64,000 nucleotides of DNA from Burkholderiales bacterium PBB2 (GCA_002255955.1 NKIM01000005.1:117119-181118); one strand, 5' to 3'. Positions 44,110 to 53,472 are shown, counted from the first letter of the stretch. The notes: generated from the sequence alone by a model not told the origin. Made by a program: numbers and translations.

Positions 44110-45402
44110 ATGGCCGCAGAGCCAGGCATTCGATTTCTTCGTCATTCATCGCGCTGGCGGCGCTGGCTGCTGTGGCTGGGCCCACTGCTGGCGGCTGTGG
44201 GCCTGAGCGCATGGTGGTTCGGGCTCAGGCTTCCGCAGGAGGGCGCTGGGGCGGCCGGCAAGGCGGCGCTTCAGTCGAGGGCCCAGCCCGGTGCGGCTGC
44301 GAGTGCGGCGACCAGCCCGTTCTGGAGCCTGGCCCGCGAGGCCGAGGACCAGGTGCTGGCGGAGCACTACCGCCGGGCCGGTGTGCCCACCGCGACGCCG
44401 CCGCCCGGTTCGCGCATCGACGCCGCCGAGTGGGAGGCGCGGCGCCGCGATGCCCGTTGGTGCGCCGAGGGTGGCGCGCGCTGGGACAGCGGGGATGAGC
44501 CGCCGCCGGCCCTGGCGGACCTGCAGGCGGCCCAACAGCAGCTGGTCCGAGCCTGGGCCCGGCAGCTGCGGCAGCGTGCGGATATACAGGCCCAGGTGGC
44601 GGCAGAGTGGCTGGACATCAGTCATCCGACGGATGCCGCTTCGGCGGCGCGCGCGCGAGCCCGCTTGCAGGATTTGGCGCGCAGCAGCCGACAGCCGGTG
44701 GCGGTGTACCTGGCTCTGCACATGGGCTGCGCCGATGCGGCTGCATGCACCCCGGTGCCGGCCTCGCTGTGGGCTGAGCTGGAGCCGGACAACCGTCAGG
44801 CCTGGTTGGCTCTGCTCGCGCGGACCGATGCGCCCGCAGGGCAGCGCGAGTGGCTGGCCCGTGCCGTGCTCGCGCCCCAGCACATTGACTACGGCCGCGA
44901 GGTTTTGAGAACCTTGCAGACCTTGCCGCAAGAGGCGCAGCCCGGCATGCGTCGGGCGGCCCAACACGCCGCGTGGTCGGCTGCGGCATTTGGCGTCCTC
45001 CCGCAGTTCAGCGGCGGAGCTTTTCGCTTGTGCAAAAGCAGCGAGGCGAAGCTCGACTCGGCCTTGCACGAGCAGTGCCGCATCTTGGCCCAGCAGCTGT
45101 GGCGCGATGGCGAGGACTTGCTCAGTCACGCCATGGCGCTCAGTCTTGCCAAGGCGGTGGATGCAGACAATCCGCAATGGATCGAGCGTCGCGCGGAGCT
45201 TCAAGGCCTGAAGGGCGCATCGCCTGCTGATCTCGAAGCCTTTCTGCGCGAACATGGGGATCAACCCTTTGAGTGCGTAGCCCCCGATGTCGTGGGTCAG
45301 ATGTTGGGCGATGTGGCGAGCAAGGGCGAGTGGGGCATGTTGCAGGCTCATGTGGCAAGGCTTGGCGCTGCTGCGCGCCGTGCTGAACCTTTGCAACGCT
45401 GA
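44110..45402 (+). CDS. Membrane-anchored protein of unknown function (first of two paralogues)
   Basis: 430 residues. One N-terminal membrane helix (LLWLGPLLAAVGLSAWWFG) with basic residues before it suggests the bulk lies in the periplasm. The rest is mainly helical and resembles Sel1- or HEAT-like repeats, but no domain is certain. It shares with the next gene the blocks SPFWSLAREAEDQVLAEHYR, TATPPPGSRI, DARWCAE, CTPVPASLWAELEPDNRQAW and a C-terminal LAQQLWRDGEDLLSHAMAL. It lies 68 bp after the AlgR-like gene, with a good GGGGAGG ribosome site. I do not recognise the family. Confidence 0.7.
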   Translation: MAAEPGIRFLRHSSRWRRWLLWLGPLLAAVGLSAWWFGLRLPQEGAGAAGKAALQSRAQPGAAASAATSPFWSLAREAEDQVLAEHYRRAGVPTATPPPGSRIDAAEWEARRRDARWCAEGGARWDSGDEPPPALADLQAAQQQLVRAWARQLRQRADIQAQVAAEWLDISHPTDAASAARARARLQDLARSSRQPVAVYLALHMGCADAAACTPVPASLWAELEPDNRQAWLALLARTDAPAGQREWLARAVLAPQHIDYGREVLRTLQTLPQEAQPGMRRAAQHAAWSAAAFGVLPQFSGGAFRLCKSSEAKLDSALHEQCRILAQQLWRDGEDLLSHAMALSLAKAVDADNPQWIERRAELQGLKGASPADLEAFLREHGDQPFECVAPDVVGQMLGDVASKGEWGMLQAHVARLGAAARRAEPLQR

Positions 45403-45525
45403 AGGCTGGCCCAAGACCGGCGGGGTCGGCCGCTGGTCATGCCCAGCCATGCACGCGGTACGTATCATTCCCGCTAAGCGCGACACCCAAAAAGACAACA
45501 AGCGCCGCATGAAGGAGGAGCACGC

Positions 45526-46830
45526 ATGGCCCATCGAGGCCCCAAGATTCAGTTCAATCGGCGAGGCCCGCACTGGGCCCTGTGGCTGGCTGGCGCTGGC
45601 ACGGCGCTGGCCGTGGGGGGCTGGCTGTGGCTGAAGGAGCCAGCCGGGGCGGCAGCCACGGCGGGCGCAGCCGCGGCGCCTGCGTCAGCTGCTGCCGTGG
45701 CGACGCGTCCGGCTGCGGCCCCGCCGCTTCTGAGCCCGTTCTGGAGTCTCGCGCGCGATGCCGAAGACCGGGTACTGGCCGAGCATTACCGTCAGGCCGG
45801 GGTGGCCACGGCCACGCCGCCGCCGGGCTCGCGCATCAGCCCGGAGGAATGGGAGGCGCGGCGCGTCGATGCCCGCTGGTGCGCCGAGGATGGTCTGCGC
45901 GCGGGCGATGGCCTGAGCCCGGTGCCCGGTGACAGCAAAAGCCTGAGTCAGGCCAAGCACAAACAGGTGGATGAGGCCATCCGCCTGTTGCGCGCCCGGG
46001 GCCAGCCCGTGTTCAGCGCCGTGGCCGAATGGCTGCAGTTCCGCTACGCCGAGGATGAAGCCGCGCGCGGGCAGGCGCAGGAGAACTTGCAAAGCCTGGC
46101 GCGCAGCAGCCGCCTGCCCCTGGCGGTGTTTCTGGCCCTGCGTGCCGAATGCGTGGGTGGCTCGATGAGCTGCACGCGGGTGCCGGCCTCCCTGTGGGCC
46201 GAGGTCGAACCCGACAACCGTCTGGCCTGGCTGGCCCAGCTTGCGGAGACGCGCCAGCCACAGGAGCTGCGCCGTGTCTTGCTGCGCGCCGCCGACGCGC
46301 CGCGTCAGTTTGACTACAGCCGCCATGTGCTGCATGTCTTGCTGAGCCTGCCCATGTCGGGAACGCCGGGATTGAGGGCGGCCTCGCAAGTCTTGCTGCG
46401 CGCAGACGCAGCGGCGCCGGAGGACCTGGTCGGCGCACCGACCTTGCAGCATCTGTGCAAGACCTTGCGCGGCCGTGATGCGGAGGTTCAGCGGGCCTGC
46501 ACGGGCTTGGCCGAGCATTTGTGGCGCGACAGCGAAGACCGGCAGGGCCACAACCTCGCGCTCACCTTGGCGGCCGATCTGGCGGTCGACAAGCTGCTGT
46601 GGGGCGAGCGAGCCAATGAGCTGAAGCTGGTGGAAGATCAGGATGCCTTCGAGAGTGTGGCGGGCATCAAGGACTTGCAGCGCCAGGCCCTGGGCTGTGG
46701 TGGACACCAGGCCCAGTTTCAGCAACTGGCCGATTACGCGGCCTTCGGCGAATGGCGCTATTTGCAAGGCCGCCAGGTCGTTCGCGCTCAAGCAGAGGCG
46801 CTGGAGCAGGCGAAAAAAAGCCAGCCCTGA
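45526..46830 (+). CDS. Membrane-anchored protein of unknown function (second of two paralogues)
   Basis: 434 residues with the same plan as its upstream paralogue: a short basic N-terminus, one helix (ALWLAGAGTALAVGGWLWL), an Ala/Pro-rich linker, then the shared blocks SPFWSLARDAEDRVLAEHYR, TATPPPGSRIS, DARWCAED, SMSCTRVPASLWAEVEPDNR and LAEHLWRDSEDRQGHNLAL. Cysteines in WCAE, in AECVGGSMSC and in QHLCKTL recur in both proteins and could form disulfides in the periplasm. AAGGAGGA lies 7 bases before the ATG. The stop codon is inside the terminator of the convergent peptidase gene. Function unknown. Confidence 0.72.
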   Translation: MAHRGPKIQFNRRGPHWALWLAGAGTALAVGGWLWLKEPAGAAATAGAAAAPASAAAVATRPAAAPPLLSPFWSLARDAEDRVLAEHYRQAGVATATPPPGSRISPEEWEARRVDARWCAEDGLRAGDGLSPVPGDSKSLSQAKHKQVDEAIRLLRARGQPVFSAVAEWLQFRYAEDEAARGQAQENLQSLARSSRLPLAVFLALRAECVGGSMSCTRVPASLWAEVEPDNRLAWLAQLAETRQPQELRRVLLRAADAPRQFDYSRHVLHVLLSLPMSGTPGLRAASQVLLRADAAAPEDLVGAPTLQHLCKTLRGRDAEVQRACTGLAEHLWRDSEDRQGHNLALTLAADLAVDKLLWGERANELKLVEDQDAFESVAGIKDLQRQALGCGGHQAQFQQLADYAAFGEWRYLQGRQVVRAQAEALEQAKKSQP

Positions 46831-46850
46831 GTTGGCACCCAAGGGCTGGC
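46811..46850 (-). terminator. Terminator of the M28 peptidase gene, overlapping the end of the convergent gene
   Basis: Read on the minus strand, GCCAGCCCT and AGGGCTGGC (46842-46850 and 46820-46828) form a 9-bp stem with a 13-base loop, followed directly by a run of seven T. The T run and one arm are coding sequence (lysines, then SQP) of the plus-strand gene, whose stop is at 46828-46830. Confidence 0.8.
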
Positions 46851-46884
46851 CGAAGTTTCACTCGTCAGGGATTCGTCGGCGTCA

Positions 46885-48552
46885 TCAGGGCTGGTAGCTG
46901 ACGGTCAGCTTGTAGGTGCCAGTGGCGTAGCCCTTGAGCAGCACATAGACCTCGCTGTTGCCGCTCAGATTGATGGCGCAATTCTCGACGGAGGTGCTGC
47001 CGTCGGACTTGCAATCGAAGCTGGTGGTCGTGGGGGCGGCGCCGGCCTTGACGTAGAGGTCGATGTCGCCTTCGCCGATGGTGCTGGCCTTGAAGGCACC
47101 GGCCTTGGCCTTGAAGGGGCCGAGCACCTGGCTGGCGCCGGTGGCCAGGCGACCCTTGAGCACTTCGACCTTGTCGCTGGGCACGCTGCTGCCGGGGCCA
47201 TCGCTGCCCAGTTCCACCGCGTAGGACAGGCCCAGGCGGGCGAACTTCAGCGAATGGTCGGCCTGGCTGCCGGTGTTGGCGTAGGTGTCGTTGGCGGTGT
47301 GGATCTTGGGGTTGTCCTGGTTGAAGGCGGCCTCGAAGGGCAGGGAGGCGGGGTAGCCCTGGGCGGTCCAGGAGGCATGGTCCGAGCAGCCGTAGCCGCA
47401 GACATCGGTGCCGATGCTGAGCTCAGGCTGGTAGGTCTGGATCAGGTTGTTGAGGAACTGGTTCTGCGCCGCATCGGTGTAGTCGGTGTAGATGTAGATG
47501 TCCTTGGGCGAGCCCTTGTAGTTGGTCATGTCCAGCTGCATCACGCCCACCACATTGGCGCCCAGGCGCTTGTGGCTCTTGGCGATTTCCTGCGAGCCGC
47601 GCAGGCCCACTTCTTCGGCCGCGTAGGCCATGAACTGGATGGTGCGGCGCGGCTTGTAGTTGTTGGCCATCAGGGTGCGCAGGATCTCGGTGAGGCTGGC
47701 CACGCCCGAGGCGTCGTCGTCAGCGCCCGGCGCTACCGTGGTTTCGGTGGTGTTGGAGCCGTTGATCGAGTCCATGTGTGCGCCCAGCACGATCACTTCG
47801 CGGCTGTTGTCGCTGCCCTTGATGGTGGCAATCACCGACTTCTGCGCCCAGCTGGGGTGGTTGAACTGCACCACCGAGAAGTCGTTGCGGCCGGCGCCCA
47901 GATTCGCCCATTGCTGCTTGATCCAGTTCGAGGCGGCGACGCCTGAGCTGGTTTTGTAGAAGCGGTTGGTGAAGCTGGACAGGTCGACGATGGTCTGGCC
48001 GATGCGGCTGGCCTGCATCTGCGCCAGCATGGGTGTGACCTGGGCTTGCTGGTCGATCACATAGCTGGGGCGCGAGAGCAGGGGCGCGCGGCCGGCGGCC
48101 GCGGTTTCATTCGCGCTGGCCAGCGCGCCGCGCGTCTTGGCGCCTTCGGCGCTGTGCGCTTGCAAGGTGGCCAGGCCGTCTTCCAGGCTGGCATGGAACA
48201 TATAGCCGCCGCAGCGGCGCAGCTCTTCGTGGATGGATTCGGACAGCTGACCGAGCAGGTCTTCGTCGATCTGCACGAGGTGGATGGATTCGGGCTGGGC
48301 GGCCGCTGCGGTGCGGGCGGCGCCACTGCTCAGGCCGGGCCGGCGCGCGCTGCTGGCGGCGCTGAACTCACCCGAGCGGCTCAGGCCGCTGCTGACGCTC
48401 AGGCGCGGGCGGGCGCTGTCGCTGTGCTTTTGCAGCTGGGCCAGGGCGGCATCACCGAGGCTGATCCAGATCTTTTCGCCGGCCAGGCTGGCGCTGCTCA
48501 GGGCGGCCAGGCTCAGGCCGATCGCGGCCAGCAGGGGGGTGGTTTTTTTCAT
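46885..48552 (-). CDS. Secreted M28-family aminopeptidase with PPC domain
   Basis: 555 residues with signal peptide (MKKTTPLLAAIGLSLAALSS). After a pro-region, the peptidase domain (about 185-450) carries all ligands of the Vibrio/Aeromonas aminopeptidase: His259 in GAHMDS, an Asp in GADDDASG (about 279), Glu313/Glu314 in AAEEVGLRGS, Asp341 in QLDMTNYKG and His418 in IHTANDT. A cysteine pair in DVCGYGCSDHASW matches the known disulfide. Residues about 458-555 are a pre-peptidase C-terminal domain, often removed on secretion. It removes N-terminal, often hydrophobic, residues from peptides. GAGGAG lies 8 bases before the ATG. It is divergent from a TonB receptor. Confidence 0.93.
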   Translation of the reverse strand: MKKTTPLLAAIGLSLAALSSASLAGEKIWISLGDAALAQLQKHSDSARPRLSVSSGLSRSGEFSAASSARRPGLSSGAARTAAAAQPESIHLVQIDEDLLGQLSESIHEELRRCGGYMFHASLEDGLATLQAHSAEGAKTRGALASANETAAAGRAPLLSRPSYVIDQQAQVTPMLAQMQASRIGQTIVDLSSFTNRFYKTSSGVAASNWIKQQWANLGAGRNDFSVVQFNHPSWAQKSVIATIKGSDNSREVIVLGAHMDSINGSNTTETTVAPGADDDASGVASLTEILRTLMANNYKPRRTIQFMAYAAEEVGLRGSQEIAKSHKRLGANVVGVMQLDMTNYKGSPKDIYIYTDYTDAAQNQFLNNLIQTYQPELSIGTDVCGYGCSDHASWTAQGYPASLPFEAAFNQDNPKIHTANDTYANTGSQADHSLKFARLGLSYAVELGSDGPGSSVPSDKVEVLKGRLATGASQVLGPFKAKAGAFKASTIGEGDIDLYVKAGAAPTTTSFDCKSDGSTSVENCAINLSGNSEVYVLLKGYATGTYKLTVSYQP

Positions 48553-49009
48553 GGCGGTATCTCCTCGGTTGTGCCTTCTTGCACGCTCTCTTTGTGGGGC
48601 TGTGCGTGCAGCGCAGCCGGTGCGGCTGCTAATCGACCGATCTTAGAAGTCCACCTCGGAACTGATCAGAGGGTTTTCGTGTGCGAAATCGGCCCGCCTG
48701 GGGCTTGAAAACAAAGGGTAAACCCGAGTTTCGGTCGAGTTTCATGGAGGTTTGCAGCCCAACGCTTGCCATAAAAATGACGCAATTTCGCTGGTTAACC
48801 CTGGGTGTGGCAAAGCTGCATCCCTTGAATCAGCTACGCGAAAACCCTGTTTTCAGCTGCCAGAATGCGGCCCGCGCGGCTGCCAGGCTGGTCTGACCAG
48901 GACAGTGGGGCAGCGCCACCGCTCGGGTGGGTGCGCGCATTTCCCGTAGTAAGCAACAAGACGCTGCGGCCGGAAACCCCGTTGCTGGCAGTGTTCTGAA
49001 GGATCCCTG
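48553..49009. other. Intergenic region between M28 peptidase and TonB receptor genes
   Basis: These 457 bases contain the promoters of two divergent genes. The middle is AT-richer (48700-48860) than the flanks. I see no convincing small gene, RNA gene or long palindrome. The receptor gene has AGGA 7 bases before its ATG. Confidence 0.5.
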
Positions 49010-51853
49010 ATGTCCCGTACTTTCAAGCGCCAGTCTCCCCTGGCTCTGACTGGCATTGCATTTGCCAGCGCCCTGACATGCTCCACCGCCTTTGCCGCCG
49101 AGACGCAATCGCTGGAGCGCGTTGAAATCATTGGCAGCCACATCAAGCGTGTGGACGCCGAAGGCGCTTCGCCGGTGGCTGTGTTCCGCCGCGAAGACAT
49201 CGCCAAGAGCGGTGTGGCCACCGTGCGCCAGCTGGTCGAGCAGCTGGCCGCCAGCACCGGCAGCCTGAGCGATCTGGGCGGCAGCAACAGCTTTGCCGGC
49301 GGCGCCTCTTCGGCTTCGCTGCGCAATCTGGGCAAGCAGTCCACCCTGGTGCTGCTGAACTTCCGCCGCGTCGCCAGCTACCCCCTGGCTGACTACAACC
49401 AGACCTTCACCAACATCGACTCCCTGCCCGTCGAGGCCATCGAGCGCGTCGAAGTGCTGAAGAGCGGTGGCTCCTCCATCTACGGCTCGGACGCCGTGGC
49501 CGGTGTGATCAACATCGTCACCCGCCGTGACTTCCAAGGCCTGATCGGCAAGGTCAACCGCGAAGCCTCGCTGAAGAACAGCCAGTTCAACGACAAGGGC
49601 CTGACCCTGACCGGTGGCTACGGCGACCTGGCACGCGACCGCTTCAATGTGCTGGCCAATGTGGACCTGTACAAGCGCAATGGCGTGATGTGGAACGAGG
49701 TGGTGGGCGATGCCAACCCTGCCTACGCCGCCTTCTCGACCGGTTTTGGCACCCCCTCGACCTATGCCTACCCCGGCAACGTCATCTCCAAGGGTGCCAA
49801 CGGCAAGAACTCACTGCAACCGGTGGCCGGTTGCACCAGCGCCAACCTCATCGGCGGCCTGTGCCAGTACGACCGCTACGAGCGCTTCGAAGCCACGCCC
49901 AAGGCGGACCGCGTGACCGCCCTGGTCTCGGGCAAGCTGCAGATCAATGAAGACCTGCAAGCCTATTCGGAAGTCCTGTACTCCACGACCAAGACCGGCT
50001 ATCAGAACGCCTACAACGCCTACGGCACCGCCCAAGGCACCACCGTCTGGGGCGATCCGCTGACCAACGGCCTGAAGAGCTTCACCAACCGCGGCCTGCC
50101 CGCCGAGCATCCGCTGAACAACACCGGCGCCGAGGCCGAGTTCCGCTATCGCTTTGTCGATTCCGACGCGCACAAGCTGGTCAAGACCGACCAGTACCGT
50201 GTGCTGGCCGGCTTGAAGGGCGTCTGGGGCGCCTTCGACTGGGACACCGCTGCGGGCGTGATGGGTGGCAAGACCACCATGGATCAGCGCGGCGCGTTCA
50301 GCGAATCCGGCTTCAAGGAAGTCATCGGCGACTACACCAAGACCAAGCTGGACGCCGACTTCTTCAACAAGGCCAATGGCTACAAGATCGGTCAGGTCAA
50401 CTCGGCCGCCGTGCTGGCCAAGCTGTTCCCGACCTACGGCTACGACGCTGAGGTCAAGCAGTACTTCATCGACGGCAAGCTGAGCGGCGAGTACGGCAGC
50501 CTGCCGGCCGGCGCCATCAACGTGGCCACGGGCTTTGAAGTCCGTCGCGAAGAAGTGCAGATCACCCCCACCGGCGGCCTGGAGCGCGGCGACATCGTCG
50601 GCTTCGGTTCGGTGCGCTCGAACGCTTCGCGCAACTACGGCGCCGTGTTCCTCGAAGGCAATCTGCCCATCTTCAAGAGCCTGGAGCTGCAAGCCGCCGG
50701 TCGCGTGGACAAGTTCCCGGGCTTCGGCGCGCACTTCTCGCCCAAGCTGGCCCTGCGCTTCCAGCCGAGCAAGGAACTGCTGTTCCGCAGCACGCTGGAA
50801 ACCGGTTTCCGCGCTCCCAACCTGACCGAGAACGCCCCCTCGACCAAGTTCGCCTTCAACAACGGCATCAGTGATCCGAAGCGTTGCAACCAGGCTTCGG
50901 CTTACGCCAAGGACCTGAAGGCCCAGGCTGCCGCGCTGCCTGCTGGTAACGCGGACAAGCAGCTGCTGACGGCGCAAGCCGACAACGTGCTGGGCGAATG
51001 CTCGCGCGGCGTGGCCAGCATCGTGTCCTACAACCCCTCGCTGAAGCCTGAGACCAGCCGCACCGCGACGCTGGGCCTGGCCTTCTCGCCGGTCAAGGAC
51101 TTGAGCGCCACCATCGACTACTGGCGCATCGAGCGCAAGGACGAGATCGGCCTGACGAGCGTCAACGACCTGCTGAACATCGAAGACACCCTGGCTTCGG
51201 GCGTCATCGGTCGTGGCGACCTGGCCAACGATCAGATCTTCGACGCCGCTGCGCGCGCCAAGTACGGCGTGACCGCGGGCCGTCTGCAGTCGGTGACCTC
51301 GACCTTCGAGAACCTGTTCCGCACCAAGACCTCGGGCTGGGACGTGACCGTCAAGGGTCAGGTCGCTACGGAAGTGGGCAAGTTCGGCGCCGATCTGGAC
51401 CTGACCTACACCACCAATCTGTACTACTGGAGCGCTGCGCGCAATGGCTACGGCGACAACATGGCCGGCCGCTACGGCACGCCGCGTTGGAAGTCCAAGC
51501 TGACCCTGAGCCACAGCGTGGGTTCGGTGGCTCAAGCCCTGACCTTCCACTACCAGAACAGCACGGCCCTGAACGGCGACTTCAACGCGCCCGCCTGGAC
51601 CACGGCCGACTGCGCCAAGACCAAGGCTCTGACTGCTGAGCAATGCCGTTATGGCGCCTACTCGCGCCTGGACTACAACGTCAGCTACAACCCGATCAAG
51701 GCCCTGAAGCTGAGCGCCAACGTCCGCAACATCCTGGGCACCCGCGCCCCGGTGGACTACCGTGGCTTCGGCGTCGGTGGCGTGATCCCCCCGGATCGTG
51801 AAGACGTCCAAGGCCGCATGCTGCGCCTGGCTGCCGAGTACACCTTCTGGTGA
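49010..51853 (+). CDS. TonB-dependent outer-membrane receptor
   Basis: 947 residues with a signal peptide ending near TCSTAFA. The plug domain (about 35-165) has VEIIGSHIKRVDAEGASPV and VEVLKSGGSSIYGSDAVAGV followed by INIVTRRDF. The rest is a 22-strand barrel, ending in AAEYTFW with the terminal aromatic residue typical of outer-membrane proteins. The pattern (short linker instead of a TonB-box regulator extension, SSIYGSDAVAGVIN) is that of receptors for peptides, sugars or similar nutrients rather than siderophores, but the substrate is unknown. The divergent secreted aminopeptidase makes peptide uptake attractive. It is followed by a terminator. Confidence 0.92.
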   Translation: MSRTFKRQSPLALTGIAFASALTCSTAFAAETQSLERVEIIGSHIKRVDAEGASPVAVFRREDIAKSGVATVRQLVEQLAASTGSLSDLGGSNSFAGGASSASLRNLGKQSTLVLLNFRRVASYPLADYNQTFTNIDSLPVEAIERVEVLKSGGSSIYGSDAVAGVINIVTRRDFQGLIGKVNREASLKNSQFNDKGLTLTGGYGDLARDRFNVLANVDLYKRNGVMWNEVVGDANPAYAAFSTGFGTPSTYAYPGNVISKGANGKNSLQPVAGCTSANLIGGLCQYDRYERFEATPKADRVTALVSGKLQINEDLQAYSEVLYSTTKTGYQNAYNAYGTAQGTTVWGDPLTNGLKSFTNRGLPAEHPLNNTGAEAEFRYRFVDSDAHKLVKTDQYRVLAGLKGVWGAFDWDTAAGVMGGKTTMDQRGAFSESGFKEVIGDYTKTKLDADFFNKANGYKIGQVNSAAVLAKLFPTYGYDAEVKQYFIDGKLSGEYGSLPAGAINVATGFEVRREEVQITPTGGLERGDIVGFGSVRSNASRNYGAVFLEGNLPIFKSLELQAAGRVDKFPGFGAHFSPKLALRFQPSKELLFRSTLETGFRAPNLTENAPSTKFAFNNGISDPKRCNQASAYAKDLKAQAAALPAGNADKQLLTAQADNVLGECSRGVASIVSYNPSLKPETSRTATLGLAFSPVKDLSATIDYWRIERKDEIGLTSVNDLLNIEDTLASGVIGRGDLANDQIFDAAARAKYGVTAGRLQSVTSTFENLFRTKTSGWDVTVKGQVATEVGKFGADLDLTYTTNLYYWSAARNGYGDNMAGRYGTPRWKSKLTLSHSVGSVAQALTFHYQNSTALNGDFNAPAWTTADCAKTKALTAEQCRYGAYSRLDYNVSYNPIKALKLSANVRNILGTRAPVDYRGFGVGGVIPPDREDVQGRMLRLAAEYTFW

Positions 51854-51934
51854 TCTGAGCTGCCCCGGGGGTATCGGGTTCGAGCCGACTCGCGAGAGGC
51901 GGCTTGGATCCCGAAGCCCTCGAGCATGAACCTG

Positions 51935-51962
51935 AAAGGCCGGCTTGATGCCGGCCTTTTTT
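51935..51962 (+). terminator. Terminator after the TonB receptor gene
   Basis: AAAGGCCGGC-TTGAT-GCCGGCCTTT is followed by further T residues: a perfect 10-bp stem with a T tail, 81 bp after the stop. Confidence 0.88.
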
Positions 51963-51991
51963 CATGCCTGCCTTGTTTACGGTTTGTCGGC

Positions 51992-52592
51992 TTTCGGCAC
52001 AGAGCCGCCTTTGGTTTTGCTCGTGAGGCCCTGCAGCCCGTGCCGCCGTCGGGCTCATGGTTCCGGGGTCGGCCCTGACGGGCCGACTTCCCTGCGCTGC
52101 TCGCACCTCGGGGCTGGCGCATAACTCACTTCGCTCCCTGCGTTCGCTTCGTTCAGACAGAAGCGCCAAGTCAGAGCTTGAAGCGCACGAGTACGTGCGC
52201 GCCCCGAGGCGCTGCGCTGCTCGGCCCTGCACAAATCGCCCGGCAGCGGCCCGGGCTGCAGGGCGCTTGCATCGCGGTCGATGTGCCCCTTCCACGGTGG
52301 AGCCCGCCGAATCCGGAGGTGGCTCGGCCCGCCGACGGGCGATTTGTGCGCGGCCGAGGGCGCAGCGGAGCGGCTCAGGCGCGTGTACTCACGCGCTTCA
52401 AGCGCTGACTCGGCGCCACTGTTTGACCACAGTGAGCGCAGCGAACGGAGGGAGTTTGGCGCCGCTGAGCCGCGGAGTGAGCACCGAGGGAAGTCGGCTC
52501 GCAGAGCCGACCCGCGAACCATGAGCCCGGCGGCGGGACGAGACACCGCAGCGAGAAGGATCGATACAGCGGAGGTCCGCAATGTGCCGAAA
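51992..52592 (-). repeat. Copy 2 of the ~600-bp palindromic intergenic element (R2)
   Basis: Reverse-complement copy of the element at 16606-17204. On the plus strand it has a B-type module at 52051-52241 (191 bp), a 95-bp spacer at 52242-52336 and an inverted A-type module at 52337-52528 (192 bp). The ends are the clearest of the three copies: TTTCGGCAC at 51992-52000 and GTGCCGAAA at 52584-52592, a perfect 9-bp terminal inverted repeat. It extends imperfectly outward (GTCGGC before the left end, GCCGAC after the right). It lies between the convergent TonB receptor and TetR genes. No protein is encoded. Confidence 0.88.
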
Positions 52593-52608
52593 GCAGCCGA
52601 CGCGCAGA

Positions 52609-53352
52609 TCAGCCCAGGGCCAGCGCTGCTTCCAATTGTTGACGCAGGGCGCGCAGGCGTTGCAGTTCCTGCTCTGGCGCTTGCAGGGCGGGCCAGAGCA
52701 GGGCGACCAGGTCGCGGGCGCTGCGGTCGGTGTCGATCTGGCGGCCGGTCAGGATGACTTCCCAGAGCATGTGCTCCATGGGGCCGAAGACCAGGGAACG
52801 CAGCAGGCGCAGCGGGATGTCGGCGCGCAACTCGCCGCTGGCCTGGCCGCGGGCCAGCAGGTCCATCAGCGGCGCGGTGTAGCGGCGCTGTAGTTCGACA
52901 AACCCATCGCCGAGCTTGTCGTCGCCGCTGCGCCGGCCTTCCGAGAGCACCAGGGCACACAAGCCCGTGCCTTGGATCAGAAACAGGCGCAAATGGGTGT
53001 GGACCATGAACTCCAGTTGCTCGCGCACCGACGCCTCGCGAGGCAGGCCGGCCTCGATCTCGCCAATGATCTCGTCGTACCAATCGGCGATCACCCGCAT
53101 GCACAACTCCCGCTTGCCGCGGAAGTAGGTGAACACGGTGGCCTCGGACACGCCCAGGCGCTCGGCGATCTCGGTGGTGGTGGCGCGCTCGAAACCGCGC
53201 TCGGCGAACACCTCGCGGCCCACGCGCAGGATGTCGCGCACGCGCTGCTCGGCCTTGGCGCCGGCAGGCGCGCGGCGGGTCAGGCCTTTGGCACTGCCGC
53301 TCTTGCCGGCGGAGGCCTGGGTGGACGCAGAGGAGGGGGCGGATGGGCTCAC
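52609..53352 (-). CDS. TetR-family transcriptional regulator of the liu/bio cluster
   Basis: 247 residues from a GTG at 53352 (SPSAPSSAS...); no good ribosome site is visible, so the start is uncertain. After a low-complexity N-terminus the helix-turn-helix reads FAERGFERATTTEIAERLGV followed by SEATVFTYFRGKRELC. The C-terminal domain is that of TetR ligand-binding proteins. It is divergent from liuB, and two copies of TTGAGT-N3-ACTCA(A/T) lie between them. I infer that it represses the liu/bio cluster and responds to an acyl-CoA of leucine breakdown, like other TetR regulators of such clusters. Confidence 0.82.
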   Translation of the reverse strand: MSPSAPSSASTQASAGKSGSAKGLTRRAPAGAKAEQRVRDILRVGREVFAERGFERATTTEIAERLGVSEATVFTYFRGKRELCMRVIADWYDEIIGEIEAGLPREASVREQLEFMVHTHLRLFLIQGTGLCALVLSEGRRSGDDKLGDGFVELQRRYTAPLMDLLARGQASGELRADIPLRLLRSLVFGPMEHMLWEVILTGRQIDTDRSARDLVALLWPALQAPEQELQRLRALRQQLEAALALG

Positions 53353-53372
53353 AGCGCGATTCTGCGCAATAA

Positions 53373-53387
53373 TTGAGTGAAACTCAA
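53373..53387. promoter_or_regulatory. Inverted repeat TTGAGT-N3-ACTCAA (site 1), likely TetR operator
   Basis: TTGAGTGAAACTCAA is a perfect inverted repeat with a 3-base spacer, 21 bases before the regulator start. A second copy is 100 bases away. Position suggests autoregulation. Confidence 0.6.
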
Positions 53388-53472
53388 GTCGGGCTTGCCA
53401 GCCTTCGTGCTCTGGCCTATTCTTCGCGCCTCGGCGTGCCTGGCTGATTGCAGGCATGCTTGGACTCAGAAT

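Noticed and set aside
49811..51811. Minus-strand open frame of 666 codons opposite the TonB receptor
   Set aside because: Antisense shadow; no family features and composition typical of reversed coding DNA.
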